In this document: positions 9,494 to 17,781 of the stretch, one piece after another
How the letters are laid out: the number at the start of each line of letters is the position of its first letter
How positions within the stretch are numbered: the first letter of the stretch is position 1
Assembly: GCF_029873475.1 (NCBI RefSeq)
Contig: NZ_CP123499.1
Span: 2,790,001 to 2,854,000, forward strand
Direction of reading: 5' to 3'
Length of the DNA stretch: 64,000 bases
DNA from: Arsenophonus sp. aPb
Lineage (GTDB): Bacteria > Pseudomonadota > Gammaproteobacteria > Enterobacterales > Enterobacteriaceae
The notes under the pieces: generated by a model
The model's database searches: none
What the model was told of the DNA's origin: nothing
The model's input: the letters and a program-made list of their open reading frames with translations, nothing else
Position numbers and translations under genes: made by a program

Positions 9494-10144
9494 TTACATA
9501 TTCAACAGCTGCTCAAAATTAATTTTTTCAAAACAGTCGACTCGTAAATTAGCACCGACTAAATTGTCTTGCGGCGATATACCAACAGAAAAAATATTCG
9601 CTCTATTTAATGCTTCAATGCCAGCTTGTGAATCTTCAAAACCAATTGCTTCACTCGGCAATACATCGATTAAATTAGCAGCGGTTAAAAAAATCTCTGG
9701 ATCCGGCTTGCCTTTAGACAAAGAGTGAGGATCAACAATAACATCAAAATAATCTTTAATATTAAGTTGCTCTAGGATCATAGTGGCATTTTTAGATGCG
9801 GAGGCTATCGCACAAGGAATGTTGTTTTTTTTGGCTTGCTGAATAAAAGGCAATACTCCCGGTAAAATACTCTTTTCTGTCAGTTTACTGAGTGATTGCA
9901 CATAGTGATCATTTTTACGGTTCATCAAAATATTTTTTTCTGCCGCACTAAAAGCATCGGCTTTATCACCATAAAGCAAAATTTTTTCCAATGACTCAAC
10001 TCTGCTTATTCCTTTTAAAGTTTCATTAAATGTTGCATCAAAATCAATATTGATTTGTTTAGCCAGATATTGCCAAGCTTTAAAATGATAAAAAGCGGTA
10101 TCGACAATAACACCGTCAAGATCGAAAATCATTCCCCTCTTCAT
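9494..10144 (-). CDS. pgmB: Beta-phosphoglucomutase (HAD superfamily)
   Basis: Converts beta-glucose-1-phosphate to glucose-6-phosphate. The 216-residue protein has the HAD motif I DLDGV with the nucleophile/acid pair D8 and D10, a cap domain with GISRVESL (substrate-specificity loop), motif II SAS near residue 115, the lysine in KGKPDPEIF, and metal-binding GFEDSQAG near 170. These are the diagnostic beta-PGM residues rather than those of general phosphatases. Its ATG overlaps the phosphorylase stop by four bases (ATGA), and its substrate is exactly what an inverting GH65 phosphorylase makes. Last gene of a three-gene trehalose operon. Confidence 0.92.
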   Translation of the reverse strand: MKRGMIFDLDGVIVDTAFYHFKAWQYLAKQINIDFDATFNETLKGISRVESLEKILLYGDKADAFSAAEKNILMNRKNDHYVQSLSKLTEKSILPGVLPFIQQAKKNNIPCAIASASKNATMILEQLNIKDYFDVIVDPHSLSKGKPDPEIFLTAANLIDVLPSEAIGFEDSQAGIEALNRANIFSVGISPQDNLVGANLRVDCFEKINFEQLLNM

Positions 10145-12882
10145 GCAACTACCTCATTTTTATAATCAATATTAGCAATTTTACCGGCAGAAATCCGATA
10201 TCCCTGCTTATTCACCTGTATTTCAGTATCCTGATCACAACTCACAGATAACTTTTCTTGAGTGATAAAAAATTGGTAATTAACACCTAAATGGCACAGT
10301 TTAAACTGGAGATGCTGCCAATGAGTAGGTAATGAAGGATTGATCTTTAATAACGGTTGACGAATATCCACCCCACCGTATGTCATAATTGTCATATTGA
10401 GGGTAGCGGCCATTACACCAGTATGAATACCTTCTGATGTCGTTCCACCTTGAATATCCTGATAATCAGAAAATAGAGCCTCTTTATATAATTGCCATGA
10501 TAAAGCTGACAATTTAATATTTTCGGCCAAAGAAGCGTGAACAACCCGAGATAGTGTCGAACCGTGGGAAGTACGCGAAAAATAATAATTGAAATTTTTT
10601 TCAACATAATTATCAGAAATAGCATAATTCATTTTTTTTAATAAATTTTTTACAATGTCTTGACTCAGGTTATGAAATACCATTAGCAAATCTGCTTGTT
10701 TAGCCACTTTGTAATTATCAGCTGATTTCCCTTCAGCGCGCAGTATTCTGTCTAAGCGATAAATATTACCGTATTTATTGCGGTATTTTTGCCAATCAAT
10801 TTCTTTAAGGGCAAAATAACCATCAAATTGTCCTATGATATTTTGCTCATTAATCGATAAGGCTAAGTTTTCTTGTACGGTTTTTAATTGCTGCCAGAAA
10901 TCGGTATCGATACCAACTCGATTTAAAATATTATTTAAATCCTGTTTTGATAGAGACAAAACTATTATTTCAATTTGATTAAATAACCATGCCACCATTA
11001 AATTAGTATAAGCATTATCCTGCAAACCGGCTTTTTTATTACCTAAACTATATTCATGAAATTCATCTGGCCCCATCACACCAGCAATATGATATCGATT
11101 GCTTGTTGCATCCCAGACTGTTTTACTCAGCCAAAATCTGGCTATCTCAACTAATAATTCCAGCCCAAAGTCGATCATAAATGGCTTATCGCCGGTATTT
11201 AGCCAATATAACCAAACATTATAAGCAATGCTTAAAGAAATATGACACTGTAAGTGACTATGATCAGGATCCCATTGCCCTGTCAGCGGATTTATATGTA
11301 AGGTTTGCGTCTGCTCACTACCATCGTGTCCTGATTGCCAGGGAAACATAGCACCTTGATAACCCGCTTGCGAAGCAGCATGTTTGGCGGCAGGTAACCG
11401 CCAATAACGGTACATTAGTAATTGGCGAGCGGTTGTTGGAAAATGCATAATATAAAAAGGCAGAATGAATATCTCATCCCAAAAAATATGCCCGCGGTAA
11501 GCTTCTCCATGTAAACCTCTAGCTGTAACAGAAACATCTAATTTATGTTTGCCATTCGTTAATGGGGAACAAGAGGCTAATAGATGATAGGTATGTAAAC
11601 GCAGCAGTTTTTGCGTCATCATATCACCAGCAATGACAATATCACTTTCCCGCCAAAGCGTTTGCCAGGCAAGCTGACTTTCTGTTAACTGAGCGGCAAA
11701 GTTAGGCAGTTGCCATGTATCTACCTGCTGCCAATCTTGTTTAAAAACAGTAGAAATCGCGATAGCTACATTTTTCTCTAACCGATAACAGTTGCCTTGC
11801 TCCGCAGAAAAAACGATTTGTTGAACAATACTATTTTCATTTATCCGATTTTCGACACTATCTAGCGCAAAGAAATCACCACTAATTTCTGTCGCAATAC
11901 TAATACCTATTTTACTTTGATAGGTTCGCGCTAATAAATAGGTTTTATGTTTATCAGCAATTAAATCTTTTATCTCATAATGATAAGAATTGAGCGAACG
12001 ATAACGTTCAACACCATAATTAAACGTTCCACCATCTGTTTTGGTACAAATAGTTATTTGATCAGAAAAGTTTAAAGGACAAAATTGATACTCAATACTG
12101 TAGTGCGTCATTCTTGCCATATTAGTAAATTTTCGACAATCTATTTTTAAGCGACGGCCTGCTTCATCTTCAATTTGTAATTCACTCGATAAAATCCCTG
12201 TCATAAAGTCTAATCGACGATAAAGAGAAATGATCTTAAAATCAGTAAGATTAACAAATTTACCTTGACCAATACGTAACGAGATATATTGTGCATTGGG
12301 TGCATTAACGAAATCTTCATTATGCACTTGGTGACCATCTATTACAGAAATAGCTTGATTATAAAGCCCGGCAAGATAAGTTGCCGGATAGGTATCATCA
12401 CTGATTACCATTTCAGGTAATGTACCCCTTAATCCTAAATATCCATTCGCTACAGTCAATAAAGACTCAGTGGTATATTCCGCTTTACCTGGATTATATC
12501 CGCAATAATCAATGCTCCAACCTATTGTTTGTTGTTTCTCTGCCAAAGCATTTTTTAATGTTTCTTCACCACCATCAACCAAAGCCTCTGCTCGAATGAA
12601 AGGAACATTGAATATTTCAGCAAAACATTTTTCCATGTCAACGACATCTTCATTAGCAATTTCTATACAAAATGGCGAATAAAACGCTAACGCATCTCCT
12701 TTTAATATCCCCCCCTGAATATGGGGAAAATCTAATTTAATTTGCTCAATTAACGCTAATAAATCTAATTTTTTAATTTTCTGATAGGTTATCGGATAAG
12801 ATTTATTATTCATTTGGGCTTGGTAAACCACTAATTCTTGTGGTTTAAAAACAACATGCAAATAATTCATATTCAAATTCAC
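10141..12882 (-). CDS. GH65 glycoside phosphorylase, probably trehalose-6-phosphate phosphorylase
   Basis: Inverting phosphorylase of family GH65. The general acid is E607 in MGPDEFHE; phosphate-binding HGSTLSRVVHASLA lies near residue 780. The (alpha/alpha)6 core, with SVTARGLHGEAYRGHIFWDE, is complete. Between a trehalose-type PTS gene and pgmB, the likely reaction is trehalose-6-phosphate + Pi to glucose-6-phosphate + beta-glucose-1-phosphate, as known for Lactococcus. Maltose or kojibiose phosphorylase are alternatives, less likely because the PTS delivers a phosphorylated sugar. At 913 residues it is about 120 longer than typical maltose phosphorylases (catalytic Glu at 487 there). The extra length is an N-terminal extension of unknown role. 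A second start at residue 5 is possible. Confidence 0.85.
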   Translation of the reverse strand: MNLNMNYLHVVFKPQELVVYQAQMNNKSYPITYQKIKKLDLLALIEQIKLDFPHIQGGILKGDALAFYSPFCIEIANEDVVDMEKCFAEIFNVPFIRAEALVDGGEETLKNALAEKQQTIGWSIDYCGYNPGKAEYTTESLLTVANGYLGLRGTLPEMVISDDTYPATYLAGLYNQAISVIDGHQVHNEDFVNAPNAQYISLRIGQGKFVNLTDFKIISLYRRLDFMTGILSSELQIEDEAGRRLKIDCRKFTNMARMTHYSIEYQFCPLNFSDQITICTKTDGGTFNYGVERYRSLNSYHYEIKDLIADKHKTYLLARTYQSKIGISIATEISGDFFALDSVENRINENSIVQQIVFSAEQGNCYRLEKNVAIAISTVFKQDWQQVDTWQLPNFAAQLTESQLAWQTLWRESDIVIAGDMMTQKLLRLHTYHLLASCSPLTNGKHKLDVSVTARGLHGEAYRGHIFWDEIFILPFYIMHFPTTARQLLMYRYWRLPAAKHAASQAGYQGAMFPWQSGHDGSEQTQTLHINPLTGQWDPDHSHLQCHISLSIAYNVWLYWLNTGDKPFMIDFGLELLVEIARFWLSKTVWDATSNRYHIAGVMGPDEFHEYSLGNKKAGLQDNAYTNLMVAWLFNQIEIIVLSLSKQDLNNILNRVGIDTDFWQQLKTVQENLALSINEQNIIGQFDGYFALKEIDWQKYRNKYGNIYRLDRILRAEGKSADNYKVAKQADLLMVFHNLSQDIVKNLLKKMNYAISDNYVEKNFNYYFSRTSHGSTLSRVVHASLAENIKLSALSWQLYKEALFSDYQDIQGGTTSEGIHTGVMAATLNMTIMTYGGVDIRQPLLKINPSLPTHWQHLQFKLCHLGVNYQFFITQEKLSVSCDQDTEIQVNKQGYRISAGKIANIDYKNEVVA

Positions 12883-12911
12883 TATTAAAAATGTGTTAGT
12901 TAAATAATCCT

Positions 12912-14345
12912 TTAATCAGAAATAAGTGTGCCTTTTCGTTGTTGGTAACGGTAAATCACTATCGTCAATATGATTGGAACGACAATAGCAATGATTGTTG
13001 CAAAAGAGTAAACTAGCCAATAAATCGGTTGGATAGAAAGAATGCCAGGCAATCCGCCCACACCAATACCATTTGAAAGTACGCCAAAGACACCACAAAT
13101 AAAACCGGCAACAGCAGAACCTACCATAGCGCAGAGCAAGGGAAAACGATAATAAAGATTGACACTATAAAGCGCCGGCTCAGTAACCCCGAGATAAGCA
13201 GAGATGGCGGCCGGAATGGTGACTTCACGTTCATTTTCTTTACGACTGACAATAATAATGCCCACCACAGCAGAGGCTTGTGCAATATTAGAAAGCGCAA
13301 TAATTGGCCAAATTGGCGTTCCACCCTGCGATTGCATTATCTGTAGATCAATGGCCAACGTAGTATGATGAACGCCACTGATTACTAATAGAGGATAGGT
13401 AAAACCAAAAATAGCAGAGCCAATTGGTGCAAAACCACCGAACATAACAAATCTGACTACTTCTGCAATTTCGTTACCTATCATTCGCCCTATTGGGCCG
13501 AGTATTGCATGCGCAACAAAAACAGAAATACTTAAAGTAACAATAGGAACAACCACAAATTTTAAATAACCAGGAACATAACGGCGTATGAATATTTCAA
13601 ACCAACCTAAAAATAAGCCAGCAAAAATCGCGGGAATAACTTGAGCCTGATAACCTACTTTTTGAATAGTAAATAGACCAAAATCCCAAACTGCAGGTAA
13701 CTGACTGCCTAGATTATAGGCATTCATTAATTGTGGTGAGACTAATGTAATTCCAAGAATAATACCTAATATTGGCGTTCCGCCTATTTTTTTTACTGTT
13801 GACCAGCAAATTGCAACCGGTAAAAAATGAAAAATAGCCTCACAAGGCAACCAGAGGAAATCATAAATTGGTTTTAGTGTAGGATAAAATGCCACTAATG
13901 GTTGATTATTTACTACTGGCATTTCACCTAAAACATTTCTCAAGCCTAACAACAAGCCGCCACAAATAAGCGCAGGCAGCAACGGAAAAAAAATTTCAGC
14001 GAGATTGGTTATTAAGCGTGTCCAAATTCTTGTCTTTTTTTTAATCGCTCTTTTGGGTTTTTTTTTGTCATCGTCACCTTTTGTTATATCAAATTGTTCT
14101 TGAATGGCTTTATAATATTTATCTACATTGGTACCAATTACAATTTGTAGTTGTCCAGCTTGATTAAAACAACCTTTAACTTCTGGCAGCTTTTTTAAAT
14201 CCTCTATATTTACCTTTTCTGGTTCATGTAAAATAAAACGTAAACGAGTCAAACAGTGGGTAAAACTATTAACATTATTTCTACCACCAATCGTAGAAAT
14301 GATCTTGTTAATATTAACATGACTTATTGTGATATTTTTTAACAT
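12912..14345 (-). CDS. treB: PTS trehalose-type EIIBC permease
   Basis: Membrane permease that imports and phosphorylates a disaccharide. An N-terminal EIIB domain (residues 1-90) carries the phosphocysteine C31 in FTHCLTRLRF and VKGCFNQAGQ, closely like E. coli TreB. A basic linker rich in lysine follows. The EIIC domain (about 110-470) has around ten membrane spans and the GVHHTT motif. No EIIA domain is fused, so EIIA-Glc (Crr) would supply phosphate as for TreB. At 477 residues it matches TreB. It heads the operon with GH65 phosphorylase and pgmB instead of treC, so internal trehalose-6-phosphate is presumably phosphorolysed, not hydrolysed. Confidence 0.87.
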   Translation of the reverse strand: MLKNITISHVNINKIISTIGGRNNVNSFTHCLTRLRFILHEPEKVNIEDLKKLPEVKGCFNQAGQLQIVIGTNVDKYYKAIQEQFDITKGDDDKKKPKRAIKKKTRIWTRLITNLAEIFFPLLPALICGGLLLGLRNVLGEMPVVNNQPLVAFYPTLKPIYDFLWLPCEAIFHFLPVAICWSTVKKIGGTPILGIILGITLVSPQLMNAYNLGSQLPAVWDFGLFTIQKVGYQAQVIPAIFAGLFLGWFEIFIRRYVPGYLKFVVVPIVTLSISVFVAHAILGPIGRMIGNEIAEVVRFVMFGGFAPIGSAIFGFTYPLLVISGVHHTTLAIDLQIMQSQGGTPIWPIIALSNIAQASAVVGIIIVSRKENEREVTIPAAISAYLGVTEPALYSVNLYYRFPLLCAMVGSAVAGFICGVFGVLSNGIGVGGLPGILSIQPIYWLVYSFATIIAIVVPIILTIVIYRYQQRKGTLISD

Positions 14346-15092
14346 AATTTCAATAATTTTTTATTTTTACATAATAAAATATAAAATATCTTATCAATAA
14401 TCATATTTCATAGAGATCAATCACAAAATAGATATAAAATAAAATGAATGTAATTTTTTGAAAACTTATTATTTATTTTGAATAATATAATGATAATTTT
14501 ACGGTTTTAATAAGCATCGGTGTAAGAATTTTTCTTTTTTAAATGAATATAACTTACTTATACCAATTTATTTTGAGAATAAATTTTCATTATTCTAATT
14601 ATTTAGAATAAAACAACAGATAATGATTTTATGTCACTCAATTATCAATAGACATCTCTAACAAAAATATTTATTAAATTAAAATAATATTTGTATTAGT
14701 CATTAACTTTAAATATAAAAATTGAAATTTTACTAAAGTTTGACCAATAGATGTTATTACTTAGTTTCAATGATTTTAATAACATTTAGCGTTAATAGTT
14801 TTATGATCTTATTTATTATTTTTGATAAACTGTTTATAGATATCTAATTAATATAAATTTTAATGTGTCAAAAGTTTAAATATATTTACAGTTAAATAAC
14901 AAGTGTTATTTGAAAGATTTTTATTTGTATATCAATTATAGAAAAAATTACTTTTATTCCTGTTGCAAATATTTTTATACGATGACTATCACAAAATATA
15001 TTAATAATTATTAAAAAATAATAAAATATTTATATTATACATGATAAATATTTTTTTATTCAAAGCAAAAAAATAAAAGATAGGGAATTAAT
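14346..15092. other. AT-rich divergent intergenic region (treB / glycosyltransferase)
   Basis: This 747-base region is extremely AT-rich, with frequent stops in all frames. It must contain the divergent promoters of treB (leftward) and the GT4 operon (rightward). A degenerate CRP-like site (TGTGATTGATCTCTAT on the minus strand, about 14411-14427) precedes treB, with TTGATA and TATTAT boxes nearer to it. No small ORF with a ribosome-binding site was found. Confidence 0.6.
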
Positions 15093-15112
15093 ATGCCTTA
15101 TAAAAAAAAGTT

Positions 15113-16465
15113 ATGTTTATTTCATTTGATGCAATAGCTGTTTCAGGAATTACAGTAGAAGCAGCAAAATTAGCATGTTATTTAAATAATAGAGGGTTTG
15201 AATCCTTTATTGATTTAGGCTATGACATAAAAATTGATAAAGGAAATTTTGCTAAACCCTATTCTTGTTATGAAAAATCAATTTTTGATAAACATTTTAA
15301 ACTAGTAAGAATTAATGATATACATTTGTTAAAAAATTACACTCCTGAATTTATTGATAAAGTAAATAACTCTTTAATTAAAGGTAAGGCAAAAGTAAGT
15401 TTAATAGAGAAAAATAAATTACTTGAACAAGTAGATATTGTTGCCAATGAGTTATCTGAAATAATTTTTAAGGTATGGAATAAACTGGAGATTACTCATC
15501 TGGTCATTGAAAATGGAACATTACCTGAAAATATTATTTATACTAAAGCGCTATATAAAAGTATAGAAAAATATGGCTCACAAAAAAATCTAGCATGTTT
15601 TGTATTATGGAGAGATCATGACCTAATGTGGAACAGTGAAACATTATCAAAAAAATACGGTCAAGAGCCTTGGCATTATGCGATAAAACCTATTAAATCA
15701 AAATATATAAAATACGTTACGTTAAACAATTCATTAGCTAAAAAACTAAAAGATTGGAGTAAGCAAGATATCAATATTGATGTTATGCGTAACACTTATT
15801 TATTTAATAATAATCATGATCGAATAAATATAAGAGATAGATTTAATATATCAAAAGATGATTTTTTAATCGCTAGAACCACTAGAATCATTCCTGAAAA
15901 AAAATTAGAAAGAGATATTTACCTGGTAAAAAAGCTTAATGATTTATATACAAAAAATAATAAATTATGCTCTATATATTTAATTATTGCTGGTGATGAA
16001 AAAGAAAATATTGATTATTCACATTATCTAAGGAAATATATAAAAGAATTAGAACTAGAGAATTTTATAAAATTTTCTGGACCACTTCAACATGATTTTA
16101 TCGAAAATGAAAACAATAAAGCAACTATTCAAGACCTCTATTATTCTAGCGATATGGTTTCATTTTTAACATCCTATGATTATGATAGTTATGGTAATCC
16201 CATAGGTGAAGCAATTAGTCATAATCGTTGTTATATATCCACAAGTTACGAATACTATCATGAAGTTTATGGACAACATGGCTTTAAAACTGAATTAATG
16301 AATATTTCGCCAAAAAAAGATGGACTACCGGACGACGATTTTATCCAGCGAGTTTATAATTTAATCACTGATCAAAATAAGACAGCAGCTTTGGTGAAAC
16401 ACAATTTTAATATAGGAAAAAATTTATTATCTAATAAGATAATAAATAAAATATTTAATATCTAG
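15113..16465 (+). CDS. Family 4 glycosyltransferase; apparent 5' frameshift at an A8 tract
   Basis: A GT-B fold retaining glycosyltransferase of about 450 residues, unknown donor and acceptor. The C-terminal donor domain shows ARTTRIIPEKKLERD near residue 253 and the GT4 E-x7-E region as SYGNPIGEAISHN near 365. ATG 15113 has no Shine-Dalgarno. Twenty bases upstream, ATG 15093 has a good one (AGGGA, six bases before), but its frame (MPYKKKL) is one base out. Adding one A to the A8 run at 15102-15109 fuses it to give MPYKKKVMFISFDAIAVSG, a natural N-terminal beta-strand. First gene of a three-gene operon with a GT2 and a radical SAM enzyme; GC content is far below that of the housekeeping genes. 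Confidence 0.8.
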   Translation: MFISFDAIAVSGITVEAAKLACYLNNRGFESFIDLGYDIKIDKGNFAKPYSCYEKSIFDKHFKLVRINDIHLLKNYTPEFIDKVNNSLIKGKAKVSLIEKNKLLEQVDIVANELSEIIFKVWNKLEITHLVIENGTLPENIIYTKALYKSIEKYGSQKNLACFVLWRDHDLMWNSETLSKKYGQEPWHYAIKPIKSKYIKYVTLNNSLAKKLKDWSKQDINIDVMRNTYLFNNNHDRINIRDRFNISKDDFLIARTTRIIPEKKLERDIYLVKKLNDLYTKNNKLCSIYLIIAGDEKENIDYSHYLRKYIKELELENFIKFSGPLQHDFIENENNKATIQDLYYSSDMVSFLTSYDYDSYGNPIGEAISHNRCYISTSYEYYHEVYGQHGFKTELMNISPKKDGLPDDDFIQRVYNLITDQNKTAALVKHNFNIGKNLLSNKIINKIFNI

Positions 16466-16506
16466 TATTAAAAATGAGATATTTTAACCTTTAATATGGA
16501 TAATTT

Positions 16507-17781
16507 ATGCGTAAAGAAACCTTTATATCTATTATATTCCCTTTTTATAATGAAAGTGAACGATTAGAAAGTGTCATAGAATCAATCTATAATCAAAAAT
16601 TTAAATATAAACTATTTGATCTTAGTAATGTTGAATTAATTTTTGTTGATAATAATTCAACCGATGATTCTGTTAACAAAATTATTGCTTGTCACAACAG
16701 ATATAACAATCTTGATATTCATATTATTAATGAAAAAATTCAAGGCGTTTCTTCAGCAAGAAAAAAAGGGATGGATTATGCATCCCAACGAGCTGAAAAA
16801 CGGCGGATCCAATTTAACAACTGGCAAAAACATTATATTGTTTCAGCTGATGCTGATTGTACTGTAGACCAATATTGGCTTGACGAACTTATTTATACAA
16901 TGATCACCGAAGATGGTGATTTAGGTACCTGTAATTATTTTTATGAGAAAAATGATTTTATCGAGCGGCCTAATTTATATAAAGAAATAAATAAAACATT
17001 ACGCTGCCGTGATTTTTCATTCTCCTTGTTTGGTGGCTTTCCCGATGGAAAAGGTTTTGCTGTTGAAAAAAAAATGTATGATCTTGTTGGTGGCATTGAA
17101 ATATTTTACCAATTACAAAATGGTAAATTTGTCGAACATTTATCTGACGATTGGGATTTTGGCATAAAAGTTATTGCTTATGGTGGAAAACCAGTATATT
17201 CACCAAAATCATATGTAAAAATTAATAGTCGAAGAGTAGATACCTTATTATATGATGTTATTAATGGCATCGCCTATGGTGAAAATGGCGTTATTACAAT
17301 GAAAGATGTAAGGCCATTAGATAATCAATTAAATCATTATCAAGATTTAAGTCTCAATGATGCACAACAAGCCTGGTTTTATTCAATAAAAGATTATATC
17401 CCGAAAAACATTATATTACCGGCTTTATTAAATCCTAATATTTTAATTAACAACCAAGAAGTTATTAATTTTTTCACACCTGAGGTTGCTAAGGATCTCT
17501 ATAATAGAATTAATGAGATCAAAAATGAAACCAGTATTACTGATTTCAAACCCATACATTCTTACAAAACCCCCGCCTTCCGACTCTATTTTGAATTTAA
17601 AGAAGAGATATTTAATTCGCTTCGTCGTTATGTAGGTGAAGACATCGGCTATCCGCCGCCAATCCCTGACTGCTTTAACGCTATTGATAATAAAGATTTT
17701 AATAGATTTGTTTATTATTTTTGTGAGGATAGAGAATCAGGAGAGGCACATAATTATTTTGCTAATGGTGGAGTGTTCTAA
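16507..17781 (+). CDS. Family 2 glycosyltransferase
   Basis: GT-A fold glycosyltransferase of 424 residues. The nucleotide-binding N-terminus FISIIFPFYNESERLE, the FVDNNSTDDS block and the metal-binding SADADC (near residue 117) are clear, as is a WDF/DDWDFGIKV acceptor-region motif near 216. After about residue 290 comes a helical C-terminal part with no domain I recognise. No membrane segments are seen, so the enzyme is cytoplasmic. It ends by overlapping the radical SAM start (TAATG), which couples their translation. The acceptor is unknown; the pair of GTs suggests a disaccharide or doubly glycosylated small molecule. Confidence 0.85.
   Translation: MRKETFISIIFPFYNESERLESVIESIYNQKFKYKLFDLSNVELIFVDNNSTDDSVNKIIACHNRYNNLDIHIINEKIQGVSSARKKGMDYASQRAEKRRIQFNNWQKHYIVSADADCTVDQYWLDELIYTMITEDGDLGTCNYFYEKNDFIERPNLYKEINKTLRCRDFSFSLFGGFPDGKGFAVEKKMYDLVGGIEIFYQLQNGKFVEHLSDDWDFGIKVIAYGGKPVYSPKSYVKINSRRVDTLLYDVINGIAYGENGVITMKDVRPLDNQLNHYQDLSLNDAQQAWFYSIKDYIPKNIILPALLNPNILINNQEVINFFTPEVAKDLYNRINEIKNETSITDFKPIHSYKTPAFRLYFEFKEEIFNSLRRYVGEDIGYPPPIPDCFNAIDNKDFNRFVYYFCEDRESGEAHNYFANGGVF

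Noticed and set aside
14346..15092. Possible RiPP precursor gene for the radical SAM enzyme
   Set aside because: Only frames of about 5-12 codons with no SD exist, and the enzyme lacks a visible SPASM or leader-binding domain.
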